Assembly: GCF_000617925.1 (NCBI RefSeq)
Contig: NZ_BAMT01000008.1
Span: 1 to 64,000 of the forward strand
Reading direction: 5' to 3'
Source of the DNA: Methylobacillus glycogenes JCM 2850
GTDB lineage: Bacteria > Pseudomonadota > Gammaproteobacteria > Burkholderiales > Methylophilaceae
DNA length: 64,000 nucleotides
Under the pieces are notes generated by a model. That model saw only the letters and a list, made by a program, of their open reading frames with translations, made no database searches and was not told the DNA's origin. Position 1 is the first letter of the stretch, and each line of letters begins with the position of its first letter. The position numbers were made by a program, and so were the translations under genes. Positions 1-8,607 of the stretch are shown piece by piece.

Positions 1-138
1 GGCTGCTGTAGAAGCTGCCTGCAATGGAGTGGCAATGGGTTTGGCCTGGTCTCCCTGCGGTTCCGCAGCCCAGGCTGCAGTCACCACCAACATCGGCCAC
101 GTGTACTTGAACACGAAGTATTTATGCTTGCTCAACAC
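1..138 (-). CDS. Partial gene, possible exported protein (N-terminus only)
   Basis: An open frame on the minus strand runs off the left edge of the window. It is bounded upstream by an in-frame TAA at about 150. Possible starts are GTG at 138, TTG at 135 or ATG at 93, and an AAAGG stretch sits just upstream of the first. The N-terminus is basic (SKHKYFVFKY), followed by a short hydrophobic stretch (MLVVTAAWA) and a Pro/Ala/Gln-rich region, so it could be a signal peptide followed by a linker. No family is recognisable from 46 codons. Existence and start are both uncertain. Confidence 0.35.
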   Translation of the reverse strand, partial: MLSKHKYFVFKYTWPMLVVTAAWAAEPQGDQAKPIATPLQAASTAA

Positions 139-507
139 GCTCAACCTTTACGATTTATTATTATCTTGGATGAAAAAATCGGAATAAATACTGACTTGTC
201 GCTATTTGAAAACGCCAGTACTTGTTCATTCTTATCGTTAAATATATATCGTGCTTGCAGTGTTCCCCGGTAGCCTGGCTAGCAGCATATTTCGAGCCAA
301 AGCCGACATTGCGCGACTCAGTCTAATGACAAGAAATCAAAATGTCATTGTTTCCACTGTCAATTCTTCCTTTTTTAGTCCTATCGGACTAAAACTCAGC
401 AGTAAAACTGTGGGTTTTTTGATAAAAATTGCAGGCAAAACTCAAGCGCGGCCATGCCGAAAAACTGACAAAGCTGTCAATTTCTCGACAAGTTTTACGG
501 TCAGCGT
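139..507. other. Intergenic stretch, no gene recognised
   Basis: This AT-rich stretch lies between the partial left-edge gene and the 3' end of purU. An open frame on the plus strand (251-511) has no recognisable features and no ribosome binding site, and I do not regard it as a gene. A short inverted repeat TGACA-AAGC-TGTCA lies just downstream of purU (about 465-480) but lacks a T tract, so it is at best a weak terminator. Confidence 0.5.
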
Positions 508-1362
508 TTAGTCGAAGATCACTGTTTTGTTGGCATAAAGCAGGATGCGGCTTTCTATATGCCAGCGCACCGCACGTGACAGCACCACGCGCTCAAGATC
601 ACGGCCCTTCTGGATCAGGTCTTCTACTTGGTCACGGTGCGAGATGCGCGCAATGTCCTGCTCAATGATAGGGCCTTCATCCAGCACTTCAGTGACGTAA
701 TGACTGGTTGCGCCTATCAGCTTGACGCCACGCTCGAAGGCGCGGTGGTAAGGACGAGCGCCTATAAAGGCAGGCAGGAAGGAGTGGTGAATATTGATGA
801 CACGATGCGGATAACGCTTGACGAACTCCGGCGAGAGAATCTGCATGTAACGCGCCAGCACAATCAGGTCAACCTGGTGCTCTTCAAACAGGGCAAACTG
901 GCGCGCCTCGGCCTCGGCCTTGTTATCCTTGGTCACCGGGATATGGTGGAAAGGAATGCCATGGAAGTTAGCCAGGCTTTCGGTATCTCTGTGATTGCTG
1001 ATAATCAGCGGAATATCGCATTCCAGCTCACCGCTCTTGTGCCTGTGCAAGAGATCCACCAGACAGTGATCGTACTGTGACACCATGATGGCCATGCGTG
1101 GGCGACGCTGCGCACCCTTCAGCTGCCAGTCCATCGCAAACTGCTGGGCAATCGGGCCAAAGTGTTCAGCAAAGTTATCAAGATTGATCTTGGAACCGGT
1201 CAAGTCCCACTCCACGCGCATCAGGAAGAGATTATTCTCGGCATCCTGATGTTGATCAGCATGCAGAATATTGGCGTCGTGGCGGTAGAGAAAATCGGCA
1301 ATTGACGCGACTATGCCCTTGCGATCAGGGCAAGTGACGAGCAGGGTTGCGGTATTTTTCAT
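508..1362 (-). CDS. purU: Formyltetrahydrofolate deformylase PurU
   Basis: This cytoplasmic enzyme hydrolyses 10-formyltetrahydrofolate to formate and tetrahydrofolate. In E. coli it supplies formate for PurT; in a methylotroph it can also balance C1 units between tetrahydrofolate and formate oxidation. The 284 residues match the usual length. An N-terminal ACT domain (about 5-85) precedes a formyltransferase domain (about 90-284). Visible motifs are GIPFHHIPV, LARYMQILSPEF, the catalytic-loop sequence INIHHSFLPAF and the acidic DEGPIIEQD near the C-terminus. The ATG at 1362 fits the family N-terminus (KNTATLLVTCPDRKGIV). It is a monocistronic-looking minus-strand gene, divergent from the next locus. 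Confidence 0.96.
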   Translation of the reverse strand: MKNTATLLVTCPDRKGIVASIADFLYRHDANILHADQHQDAENNLFLMRVEWDLTGSKINLDNFAEHFGPIAQQFAMDWQLKGAQRRPRMAIMVSQYDHCLVDLLHRHKSGELECDIPLIISNHRDTESLANFHGIPFHHIPVTKDNKAEAEARQFALFEEHQVDLIVLARYMQILSPEFVKRYPHRVINIHHSFLPAFIGARPYHRAFERGVKLIGATSHYVTEVLDEGPIIEQDIARISHRDQVEDLIQKGRDLERVVLSRAVRWHIESRILLYANKTVIFD

Positions 1363-1532
1363 GGTAGGCCTGGGGCTGGTAAACGCAAAAGCGCCATTAT
1401 ACTGATGATTTGACGCTGCTGAGCTTTAGGCTGCAGCCAGTGACAAAGTACTGTAAAGCCTGGTGCGGTCTGTGGTATCTTTTGGCCGTAACCTTGCAGC
1501 CCCGTCATTCTGCCGAATGGCAGCTTAGAATC

Positions 1533-2081
1533 GTGAAAAAACAACTACCTTATTTCCTGCTGATCTTTCTGATTCCCGTCACCCTGGTACTCTGGTGGTG
1601 GGGCCTGTTTTCCTCTGCCGATGTTGCCATAGAAGAGCGTGGCAATTACCGCTACGCCTATCTTGAAGCCGAAGGGCCTTATTCCAAGCTATCGTCCAAG
1701 CAGGAAGAAGTGCTGCATGAACTGGTGGAACAAAAGATCAAGCCCGGTGCTGAAATCACACTGATCTTCAGCGACCCGCGCACTACCTCTTATAAAGAAT
1801 TGCACGCACGCGCTGGCTTCCTGATTGGCCCGGACGACCAGCCCAAAGCGCCTATACAGGTAGACACCGTGCCCAAACGCAAGGTCATGGTCGCCAGCAT
1901 CAAGGCGCACCCATTACTGGCCTACGGCAAAACCTACTCCAAGATACTTGAATATGTAAAATCCAAGGACACCAGCCTCAACCTGCCCACCGTGGAAATC
2001 GTCAAGGATAGTGTACTATCCGTGGAAATGCCGCTGGAAAGCAGCCCGCAACCTGAAAAGAATGCAGGAGTCTTGCCTTGA
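1533..2081 (+). CDS. Membrane-anchored GyrI-like (TEX264-like) protein
   Basis: The frame is open from 1410, but the likely start is the GTG at 1533, which gives a Lys-rich N-terminus followed at once by one hydrophobic segment (about residues 5-27, PYFLLIFLIPVTLVLWWWG). The remaining 150 residues look like a GyrI/SOUL-type small-molecule-binding fold: a YxxLExEGPY-like strand, repeated Lys/Glu helices, and a motif around GRSYSKI-like AYGKTYSKILEYV. The protein would sit on the cytoplasmic or periplasmic face of the inner membrane. Its stop overlaps the TTG start of the CobD-like gene by four bases, so the two are probably translationally coupled. The function is unknown; the fold call is inference from sequence feel. 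Confidence 0.6.
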   Translation: MKKQLPYFLLIFLIPVTLVLWWWGLFSSADVAIEERGNYRYAYLEAEGPYSKLSSKQEEVLHELVEQKIKPGAEITLIFSDPRTTSYKELHARAGFLIGPDDQPKAPIQVDTVPKRKVMVASIKAHPLLAYGKTYSKILEYVKSKDTSLNLPTVEIVKDSVLSVEMPLESSPQPEKNAGVLP

Positions 2082-2991
2082 ATTTCATTGCCCTGATCGG
2101 TGCCCTAGCACTCACCTATTATCAACCTCACCGCAAACTGGATTGGTTGCAGGAAATTGTCGCCCCCTTCGTGCAGATGCTGGAGCGCAATTTCAATGGG
2201 GGCAATCGTTTGCAGGGCATTACCGCTTGGGTACTGACCGTGGTCGTGCCCAGTTTACTGGTGGGCATCGTGTATTACGTGCTGCTGGAAATCAACGCCA
2301 TACTCGGCATTTTGTTTGGTGTGGCCATACTTTACTTCACCCTGCGCCTGAGCCAGTTTGGCCCGCGTGCCGAACAAATCATTGCTGCCCTGCGCACGCG
2401 CAATATTGATGAGGCAAGATTGTTATTGGCGCAATGGGAAAAGGTTGATAGTGATAGCTTCACCACGACGCAGGTAGCACAGTTCAGCATAGAAACCGTA
2501 CTGTCGCGCTCGCATTTTGGCTTGTTTGCCCTATCTTCTGGTTTGTGATCTTTGGCCCCGCAGGCGCAGTGTTCTATCGCCTGTCGCATATCGTCACCAT
2601 GGAATGGCAGCCGCAGGAAGTCACACCCTTCAATCAGTTGGCGCGCAAAGTGTTCACCTGGCTGAACTGGCCACCTGCCTTTGTCACCGCAGGCAGCTTT
2701 GCCATCGTTGGCGATTTTGAAGATGCCATTTATTGCTGGCGCTCACAGGCGGAATCCTGGTCGGACAAAGCCATGGGCATGATACTGGCGAGCGGTGCAG
2801 GCGCGCTGGGTGTACGCATAGGTGAGCCGCTACCCATGAATGGCATACTGGTTTACCGCCCTGAAATCGGGCTGGGAGATGAGGCCGATGCCGACTACCT
2901 GCGTAGCGCAGTCGGCCTGGTCTGGCGCGTACTGGTATTATTAATTGGTTTATTGCTGTTGCTGACTTTTGCCCACTGGCTTGGCCATTAG
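2078..2991 (+). CDS. CobD/CbiB-family membrane protein (frameshifted in this sequence)
   Basis: Two open frames, 2078-2548 and the downstream frame to 2991, together encode one polytopic protein of about 304 residues. It resembles the CobD/CbiB family proteins found in Betaproteobacteria without other cobalamin genes nearby. The start is a TTG with an AGGAG seven bases upstream, overlapping the preceding stop. Transmembrane segments are visible near the N-terminus ([19 protein letters not shown]) and the C-terminus ([17 protein letters not shown]). The family motif [10 protein letters not shown] lies just after the break. Reading is restored if the CCC at 2529-2531 is CCCC (giving F-A-P-I-F-W-F), so a single C has been lost, in the genome or in the consensus. 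The substrate of this family outside B12 synthesis is not known. Confidence 0.75.
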
Positions 2992-3041
2992 CAAAGCTGG
3001 GCCAGCTAGCCCAAGCAACAGCGCATATTGCAGAGAGAGTC

Positions 3042-3968
3042 ATGGATATAGTTTTAGCCAATCCACGTGGTTTTTGTGCCGGCGTGGACCGGGCCATCAT
3101 CATTGTTGAGCAGGCGCTGGAGAAATTTGGCGCGCCCATCTATGTGCGACATGAAGTCGTGCATAACAAGTTTGTGGTTGATGACCTGAAACGCAAAGGC
3201 GCGATTTTTGTTGAAGAGCTTGAGGATGTACCCGCAGGCAATACCGTCATCTTCAGTGCTCATGGCGTTTCCAAGGATGTACGTGCCGAGGCAGAATCGC
3301 GCGGCCTGCGTGTATTCGACGCCACCTGCCCGCTGGTAACCAAGGTGCACATAGAAGTGGAAAAGATGCGCGCCGCCGGCAAGGAAATCATCATGATAGG
3401 CCACAAAGGCCATCCCGAGGTTGAAGGCACCATGGGGCAGTCCAAGGGCGGCATGTATCTGGTGGAGTCACCCGATGATGTAGCCACCCTGCAAGTGGCC
3501 GACCCGGCCCAACTGGCCTATGTGACGCAGACTACGCTCTCGATTGATGATGCAGCTTCCATCGTCACTGCGCTCAAGAACCGCTTTCCCGATATCACAC
3601 CGCCACGCAGTGATTCCATCTGCTATGCCACCCAAAACCGCCAGGATGCAGTCAAGATCATGGCACGTGATTGCGATTTGGTGATTGTGATGGGTTCACC
3701 CAATAGCTCCAACTCCAACCGCCTGCGTGAAGTGGCGCAAAACCAGGGCATAGAATCCTATATGGTAGATAACGCCTCCTATCTGGACCCAGCCTGGGTG
3801 GTGGGCAAAAAGCGCATAGGCGTATCCGCAGGTGCTTCCGCCCCCGAAGTGCTGGTACAAGAAGTGATTGCCAAGCTGCATGAACTGGGCGCTGCCGATG
3901 TGCAGGAGCTTAGCGGTGTGGTGGAGAACGTGGTATTCAAGATACCGCGCAATCTGGCTGAAGCTTGA
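3042..3968 (+). CDS. ispH: 4-hydroxy-3-methylbut-2-enyl diphosphate reductase IspH
   Basis: This is the last enzyme of the MEP isoprenoid pathway, a cytoplasmic [4Fe-4S] reductase that converts HMBPP to IPP and DMAPP. The length of 308 residues is normal. The three conserved cluster cysteines are visible in [10 protein letters not shown] (near residue 12), [11 protein letters not shown] and [10 protein letters not shown]. Other family motifs include HEVVHN, SAHGVS and [11 protein letters not shown]. The ATG at 3042 gives the canonical start [12 protein letters not shown]. It is followed by a strong bidirectional terminator shared with the convergent DoxX gene. Confidence 0.97.
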   Translation: MDIVLANPRGFCAGVDRAIIIVEQALEKFGAPIYVRHEVVHNKFVVDDLKRKGAIFVEELEDVPAGNTVIFSAHGVSKDVRAEAESRGLRVFDATCPLVTKVHIEVEKMRAAGKEIIMIGHKGHPEVEGTMGQSKGGMYLVESPDDVATLQVADPAQLAYVTQTTLSIDDAASIVTALKNRFPDITPPRSDSICYATQNRQDAVKIMARDCDLVIVMGSPNSSNSNRLREVAQNQGIESYMVDNASYLDPAWVVGKKRIGVSAGASAPEVLVQEVIAKLHELGAADVQELSGVVENVVFKIPRNLAEA

Positions 3969-4035
3969 GATAGCGCATGCAGCCTATGCCGCTAGGCGAA
4001 ATATAAACGCTAGGCACAATAAACTAAGCACAATA

Positions 4036-4062
4036 AAAAAGGGCGGTCATACCGCCCTTTTT
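4036..4062. terminator. Bidirectional intrinsic terminator between ispH and the DoxX gene
   Basis: A perfect 12-bp stem (A5-GGGCGGT / ACCGCCC-T5) with a three-base loop is flanked by A and T runs, so it can terminate transcription from both convergent genes. Confidence 0.9.
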
Positions 4063-4081
4063 GCATACTGCTGCCAGCAAC

Positions 4082-4483
4082 TTACTTCTTGCGCAGGTTA
4101 TCCAGGCTCCAGGCCGTAGGGGCATGCAGTGCCAGAGTGATATAACCACCTGCCAAGGCAATGTATTGCATAAAGCCCAGCAAGCCGCTGCCTGGGGTAG
4201 GGTCAGGCAGCTTGAGGAATACGGCAATAAACACGGAATAAACGGCGAGTACATAAGCCGACAATTTGGTCTTGAAACCCAGCAGCAGGCTCAAGCCAAA
4301 CAGCAGTTGCACCAAGATCATGAGGGGCGCAAACACACCTGGCAAGCCGAAGTGGCCAAGATAAACCTGATAGTTTTCATAGCCACTTGGACTATTAAAG
4401 ATGATCGCCAATTGGAACAGGATGGCCACAAGAAAAATCTGCGCCAACAGAACGCGGCCTAGAAAGCTGAGAAACTTCGTCAT
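4082..4483 (-). CDS. DoxX-family membrane protein
   Basis: This 133-residue protein has four hydrophobic segments typical of DoxX (about residues 10-30, 50-70, 75-95 and 105-125). The family hallmark is visible as LGFKTKLSAYVLAVYSVFIAVF and a Gly-rich MQYIALAGGYITLAL near the end. DoxX proteins are small inner-membrane proteins linked to oxidative stress and thiosulfate or quinone metabolism; the role here is not evident. A short GAGCAC/GTGCTC hairpin (4504-4518) covers the sequence just ahead of the start and could affect translation. A second DoxX gene occurs at 47732 in a different context. Confidence 0.88.
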   Translation of the reverse strand: MTKFLSFLGRVLLAQIFLVAILFQLAIIFNSPSGYENYQVYLGHFGLPGVFAPLMILVQLLFGLSLLLGFKTKLSAYVLAVYSVFIAVFLKLPDPTPGSGLLGFMQYIALAGGYITLALHAPTAWSLDNLRKK

Positions 4484-4810
4484 CGTTTTACCTTCTCTTC
4501 AAGGAGCACGGGGTGCTCTGCTTTGTGATTATTGATGATTGCAGGTAGCGCTCTAGCACGCTGGCGCCCGCAACAAAGGCTAGATGATGCCCGTAAGCGC
4601 CAGCTGCCGCAATACCGCACGGTCTATAGGCAGCATCAAACACTAGGCAATGAACAAAACTGATCAGCTTCTGGTCTATGCGAAAAGCCGCTCATACACA
4701 GCCAGAACTTGTGCTTAAAATTAAGTCCTAGCCCTACACACAAGATATGGCATCCCAGCTTAACTCAGCTTAACCATGCGTAACCGCGCTCAACCATTGC
4801 AGAGAACGTC
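4484..4810. other. Intergenic stretch with small inverted repeats only
   Basis: There is no credible gene between the divergent DoxX and GNAT genes. Two inverted repeats are visible: GAGCAC-GGG-GTGCTC at 4504-4518, and the perfect 8-bp arms GCTGGCGC (4560-4567) and GCGCCAGC (4597-4604). Their role is unknown. Confidence 0.5.
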
Positions 4811-5248
4811 ATGAATTATTTCATCAAAGAAGTTGATTGGCCCAGTTATCAGGCGCAGATATCTGCTGTGCGCCAGCAAGTGTTTATTGTGGAACAGCAA
4901 GTCCCCGCCGCGCTTGAGTGGGACGGCCTCGATGAAACCGCACAACACTTGTTGGCACTGACCGAGGACGGTAAGGCCATAGGCTGTGCCCGCGTGCTCA
5001 GCGATGCCAGCATAGGGCGCATGGCCGTGCTGGCAGACTGGCGCAGCCAGGGCGTAGGCCAGGCCTTGTTGAAATCGGCCATACAGCTGTGCCGCGAGAA
5101 TGGCTGGCTGGATATCCAGCTTTCGGCGCAGACTCACGCCATTGCCTTCTATGAACGCGCTGGCTTCAAGGTCAGCAGCGATGAATACATGGATGCAGGC
5201 ATACCTCACAAGGCCATGAAGTTACGTCTGGATAGCAGAACATCCTGA
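4811..5248 (+). CDS. GNAT-family N-acetyltransferase
   Basis: This 145-residue cytoplasmic acetyl-CoA-dependent acetyltransferase resembles the ElaA/YjcF subgroup. The N-terminal region reads VRQQVFIVEQQVP, a typical ElaA/YjcF feature. The acetyl-CoA binding loop is visible as RSQGVGQALLKSA (about residues 78-90), and the C-terminal motif AIAFYERAGFKV follows. The acceptor substrate cannot be read from sequence. It stands alone, 85 bp upstream of the Fae-like gene and in the same direction. Confidence 0.9.
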   Translation: MNYFIKEVDWPSYQAQISAVRQQVFIVEQQVPAALEWDGLDETAQHLLALTEDGKAIGCARVLSDASIGRMAVLADWRSQGVGQALLKSAIQLCRENGWLDIQLSAQTHAIAFYERAGFKVSSDEYMDAGIPHKAMKLRLDSRTS

Positions 5249-5333
5249 AGCCTGCCTCTCCGCGTTTGCCCCACCCCTGAGGCTTGGGTAAAATACGGCG
5301 TTTCGTTCGTTTACCTCTCCTTAAGGAAGCCAG

Positions 5334-5885
5334 ATGTCTAAAATTATTTTCAAGGCTGGTGAAGCCACCATCTTCAGCGAAGGCAAAGATGTCACCGCTG
5401 CCATGCCAGAAATCCTGATCGGTGCTGTTGATGGCCCGGTTGGTACCGCTTTTGCCAACATGATGGCGCAAAGCAAGGGCCACACTGCCATGTTCGCAGT
5501 GCGTGACATCAACCAACTGGTGCGCCCAGCCACCATGATGGTGCCTAAGGTCACCCTCAAGGATTCCATCAACATCGAACTGTTCGGTGGCGTGGTACAA
5601 GCTGCAACTGCTGATGCGATTCTGGACTGTGTGATCGAAGGCATCATCCCCAAGGATCAAGTGAATGATCTGTGCATCGTCAGCCTGGTATGGATTGATC
5701 CAGGTTGTGCTGCACTGGCCAAGGAAGGCAAGCTGGACAAGGCCGACATGTACAAGAACAACTACGATGCCACCAAGCTGGCCATCAAGCGCGCTCTGAA
5801 CGACGAGCCAACCATTGATGAACTGATCGCTAATCGCCACAAGATCAAGCACTGCATGTGGGACGAAAGCTGGGGCGAAATCTAA
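5334..5885 (+). CDS. Formaldehyde-activating-enzyme (Fae) homologue lacking the catalytic histidine
   Basis: Canonical Fae condenses formaldehyde with tetrahydromethanopterin in methylotrophs. This 183-residue protein keeps the fold signatures: an ILIGAVDGPVGTAFA segment near residue 28, GHTAMFAV, MMVPKVTLKD, GIIPKDQ and NNYDATKLAIKRAL. The segment equivalent to canonical EVAHIDLIIG reads DVTAAMPEILIG, so the histidine that acts as catalytic base in characterised Fae is missing. It is therefore a divergent paralogue (Fae2/Fae3-like) with unproven formaldehyde activity; a binding or regulatory role is possible. A ribosome binding site (AAGGAA) precedes the ATG at 5334 and a strong terminator follows. 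Family assignment is firm, function is not. Confidence 0.88.
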   Translation: MSKIIFKAGEATIFSEGKDVTAAMPEILIGAVDGPVGTAFANMMAQSKGHTAMFAVRDINQLVRPATMMVPKVTLKDSINIELFGGVVQAATADAILDCVIEGIIPKDQVNDLCIVSLVWIDPGCAALAKEGKLDKADMYKNNYDATKLAIKRALNDEPTIDELIANRHKIKHCMWDESWGEI

Positions 5886-5910
5886 GCCTGACGCTTAGTC
5901 GCACTCACAG

Positions 5911-5936
5911 AAAAAGCCCGCATCTGCGGGCTTTTT
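5911..5936. terminator. Intrinsic terminator after the Fae-like gene
   Basis: A 12-bp stem AAAAAGCCCGCA / TGCGGGCTTTTT with a two-base loop is followed by T residues. It can serve the Fae-like gene and, in the other direction, the convergent TonB receptor gene. Confidence 0.9.
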
Positions 5937-5990
5937 TATGCTCACTCAAAATACGGTTGGCAAATACTCACATAGCCCTGAGCTCAAGCC

Positions 5991-8195
5991 CTACCAGTAG
6001 TAAGTGGCACTGGCAATCACCTGACGCTTGGCCCCCAGCCAGCAATCTCCACGCGCAATGCAAGTGGATACATACTCTTTATCAAACAGATTGCTGGCAT
6101 TTACCGCATAACGCCATGAGCCATAATCCAGACCTAGCATTGCATCCACCAAGGTCACGCTGGGCGCTTTGATCTGATCAAAGTTATCACCCGAGCTACC
6201 GATGTAACGCACGCCCAACCCTGCGCGCCAGCCGTGGATATCACCGATGGCAAAGCGCTGTACCGCCCAGGCTGAGGCCAGGTGTTTAGGAATGGTTTCC
6301 ACCTGATTGCCCTGCTCTTCCGGGTTGGTGCTCTTGCTGTAGCGCGCATCGGTATAGCTATAGCTGGCAATCAGATTGAGATGACTGGTCAGCGAACTGG
6401 TCGCCTCCAGCTCCAGCCCGCGGGTATGCACCTCACCCTTTTGGATGGCGTTCATAGGACTGGCAGGGTCAGCCGTGGTGCGGTTCTGGTCATGGATATC
6501 AAAAATCGCTGCTGTTAAACGCGTGCGTGAACCTACAGGCTCGTATTTAATGCCCAATTCCCACTGCTTGCCACGCTGTGGCTTGAACAAGCTACCGCCT
6601 GCATCCGTCCCTGCCACGGGCAGAAAAGATTCTGCATAACTGATGTAGGGCGCCAAGCCATTTTCAGCGACATAAGTCAGACCGTAGCGCTCTGTCGTGG
6701 CCTGATCGCGCTTGGTATCCTGACCTTCAGCCTCGTTCTTGACTTCATCTCTACGCACCCCGGCCGTGAATATCCACTGCTTGTAACGCACTTGGTCTTG
6801 CAGATAAACCCCGGTATTGATGAGGCGTGAGAATGAAGAGTTGAGTTGCAAACCACTGGTATCTACCGGGGTGTACACCGGGTCGTAGACATCAATCGGG
6901 TTAAGCGCCCCCAGGTCAGAGCCTGCCAGCTTGGCCTGGCGGAAACGGCCAACATCCAGGCCCAGCAACAAGGTATGCGAAAACTCACCCGTATTGAAAT
7001 TGGCCTGCAGATGATTGTCGAGATTGACGGTTTTGCTATTGGTCTTGGAGACATCCACATAGCGATCCAGCACGCGCTGGTTGGCGTCTATATAGGGGTT
7101 GGCGCTGAAGCTGTTGGGATAGAGGCTGCTGTAGTTATTGGTGCTGCTGGTATAACGCGCGTTCTGGCGGAATTTCAAATGCTCGTTGAATGCATGCTCC
7201 AGCGACCAGCCCAGATGGGTGGACTCTGAAACATACTTATCAAAGCTTGGGTCACCAATATAGGTGTTGTAGGGAATCTTGCCATTGGGGTTGGGGCGCA
7301 GCACGCCAGACCAGGGCAGAAACTGTGGCGTAGGTCTGCCATCATTGCGCTGGTATTGCGTCAGCAAAGTCAGGCTGGTGCGGTCATTAGGCTTCCAGGT
7401 CAAGGAAGGAGCAATCAGCGTGCGCTCGTCATTGGCATATTTAACCTGGCTTTCACTGTCGCGACCCAGTAACACCAGGCGGTAGAACAAGGTATCACTA
7501 TCAGCCACTGGCCCGGTGAAATCTGCCTGCAATTGCTTGCGCTGGTAATTGCCCAGCATGACGCTCATTTCGCGCTTGGTTTCAGTCTGCGGCCGCTTGG
7601 ACACCAGATTGACAATACCACCTACCCCACCAGAGCCATAAAGCATGGAGGATGGGCCGCGCAACACCTCAACCCGCTCCATGGCATAAGGGTCTGGGCG
7701 TATGGTTTCGGAATAGAAGGTATTAACCTGCCTAAGGCCATTCAGGTACTGCGTGGCATCCATGCCGCGTATGGCGTAGGCATCTGAACGTGAATCCAGG
7801 CCGTATTGATCAGCCACCACACCTGCGCTATAGCGCAACACCTCCTGTATCGATTGCGCGCGTTGATCTTCAATCTGGTCAGCGGTAATCACCGAGATGG
7901 ACTGCGGCGTCTCCAAGATACTGGTATCGGTTTTGGTGGCGGTGGCGCTGCGCTTGGCGGTGTAGCCACGCACGGCACTGGTTGGCGTTTCCTTCTCAGC
8001 CTCACCACTCACCTGCACTTCAGGCAATACTGCCTCTGCGGCCAGCACAGCTTGCATGCTGCCCAGACTCAAGAGGCCAGTAAGCGGAAGGTTGATCATC
8101 AAATTACGTCTGGCCAGGAACAGCCTGGATATAGGCTTGAGCTTAGAAAAAACGGCTTTATTCAACAATTCGTTCATCACGGGTTGAAGCATCAT
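5991..8195 (-). CDS. TonB-dependent siderophore receptor
   Basis: This is an outer-membrane receptor of 734 residues for a ferric siderophore, of the FpvA/FhuA-like type. A long N-terminus ends in a signal peptide (INLPLTGLLSLGSMQAVLAAEA). The plug follows, with TPQSISVITADQIEDQ and the motif IRGMDATQYLNGLRQ. VEVLRGPSSMLYGSGGVGGIVNLVSK marks the end of the plug, and the barrel ends in NASNLFDKEYVS and a C-terminal aromatic (YYW). The siderophore cannot be inferred. It is divergent from the PepSY membrane protein, and the intergenic region carries a good Fur box, so iron repression is expected. Confidence 0.94.
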   Translation of the reverse strand: MMLQPVMNELLNKAVFSKLKPISRLFLARRNLMINLPLTGLLSLGSMQAVLAAEAVLPEVQVSGEAEKETPTSAVRGYTAKRSATATKTDTSILETPQSISVITADQIEDQRAQSIQEVLRYSAGVVADQYGLDSRSDAYAIRGMDATQYLNGLRQVNTFYSETIRPDPYAMERVEVLRGPSSMLYGSGGVGGIVNLVSKRPQTETKREMSVMLGNYQRKQLQADFTGPVADSDTLFYRLVLLGRDSESQVKYANDERTLIAPSLTWKPNDRTSLTLLTQYQRNDGRPTPQFLPWSGVLRPNPNGKIPYNTYIGDPSFDKYVSESTHLGWSLEHAFNEHLKFRQNARYTSSTNNYSSLYPNSFSANPYIDANQRVLDRYVDVSKTNSKTVNLDNHLQANFNTGEFSHTLLLGLDVGRFRQAKLAGSDLGALNPIDVYDPVYTPVDTSGLQLNSSFSRLINTGVYLQDQVRYKQWIFTAGVRRDEVKNEAEGQDTKRDQATTERYGLTYVAENGLAPYISYAESFLPVAGTDAGGSLFKPQRGKQWELGIKYEPVGSRTRLTAAIFDIHDQNRTTADPASPMNAIQKGEVHTRGLELEATSSLTSHLNLIASYSYTDARYSKSTNPEEQGNQVETIPKHLASAWAVQRFAIGDIHGWRAGLGVRYIGSSGDNFDQIKAPSVTLVDAMLGLDYGSWRYAVNASNLFDKEYVSTCIARGDCWLGAKRQVIASATYYW

Positions 8196-8392
8196 GAGTA
8201 TTCAAATCCTGCTGGTGTTTGGCCTGGGCATAGGGCCAGACCTGGAATCATGCACATTTAAACCATATGCACACACGGAATCGCTAGAGCCAATGCGCTA
8301 GCGCAACACTGTTTGAAACACCCCTGGATTAGACGCTGGCTTAGCAGCGCCCTGAGTGGCCCGCCGCAGAATAGGACAGACCTGATTATTCT

Positions 8393-8411
8393 AATAATGA
8401 TGATAATTATT
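8393..8411. promoter_or_regulatory. Fur box between TonB receptor and PepSY gene
   Basis: The 19-mer AATAATGATGATAATTATT matches the Fur consensus GATAATGATAATCATTATC (read on the minus strand) at 15 of 19 positions. It lies between the divergent receptor and PepSY genes and can repress both under iron sufficiency. Confidence 0.8.
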
Positions 8412-8607
8412 CCCGATAAGACCAGATCTAGCAAGCGCTACCGCCTGCCTGGTTTCTGCGCCGCGAGTTAATACATGCGCTGGATTTGCCGTTGTATCAG
8501 GTAGTTTATGTAACGATGACAAGCTAAATGCATTTCATTCTTGTATCGATCTCGGCTTATAATCGCCATTCACAACACTGCATTCCACCGCCTGACTCTG
8601 TCCCGCA

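Noticed and set aside
251..511. Open reading frame downstream of purU
   Set aside because: No ribosome binding site, no recognisable protein features; it lies on the opposite strand in AT-rich spacer.
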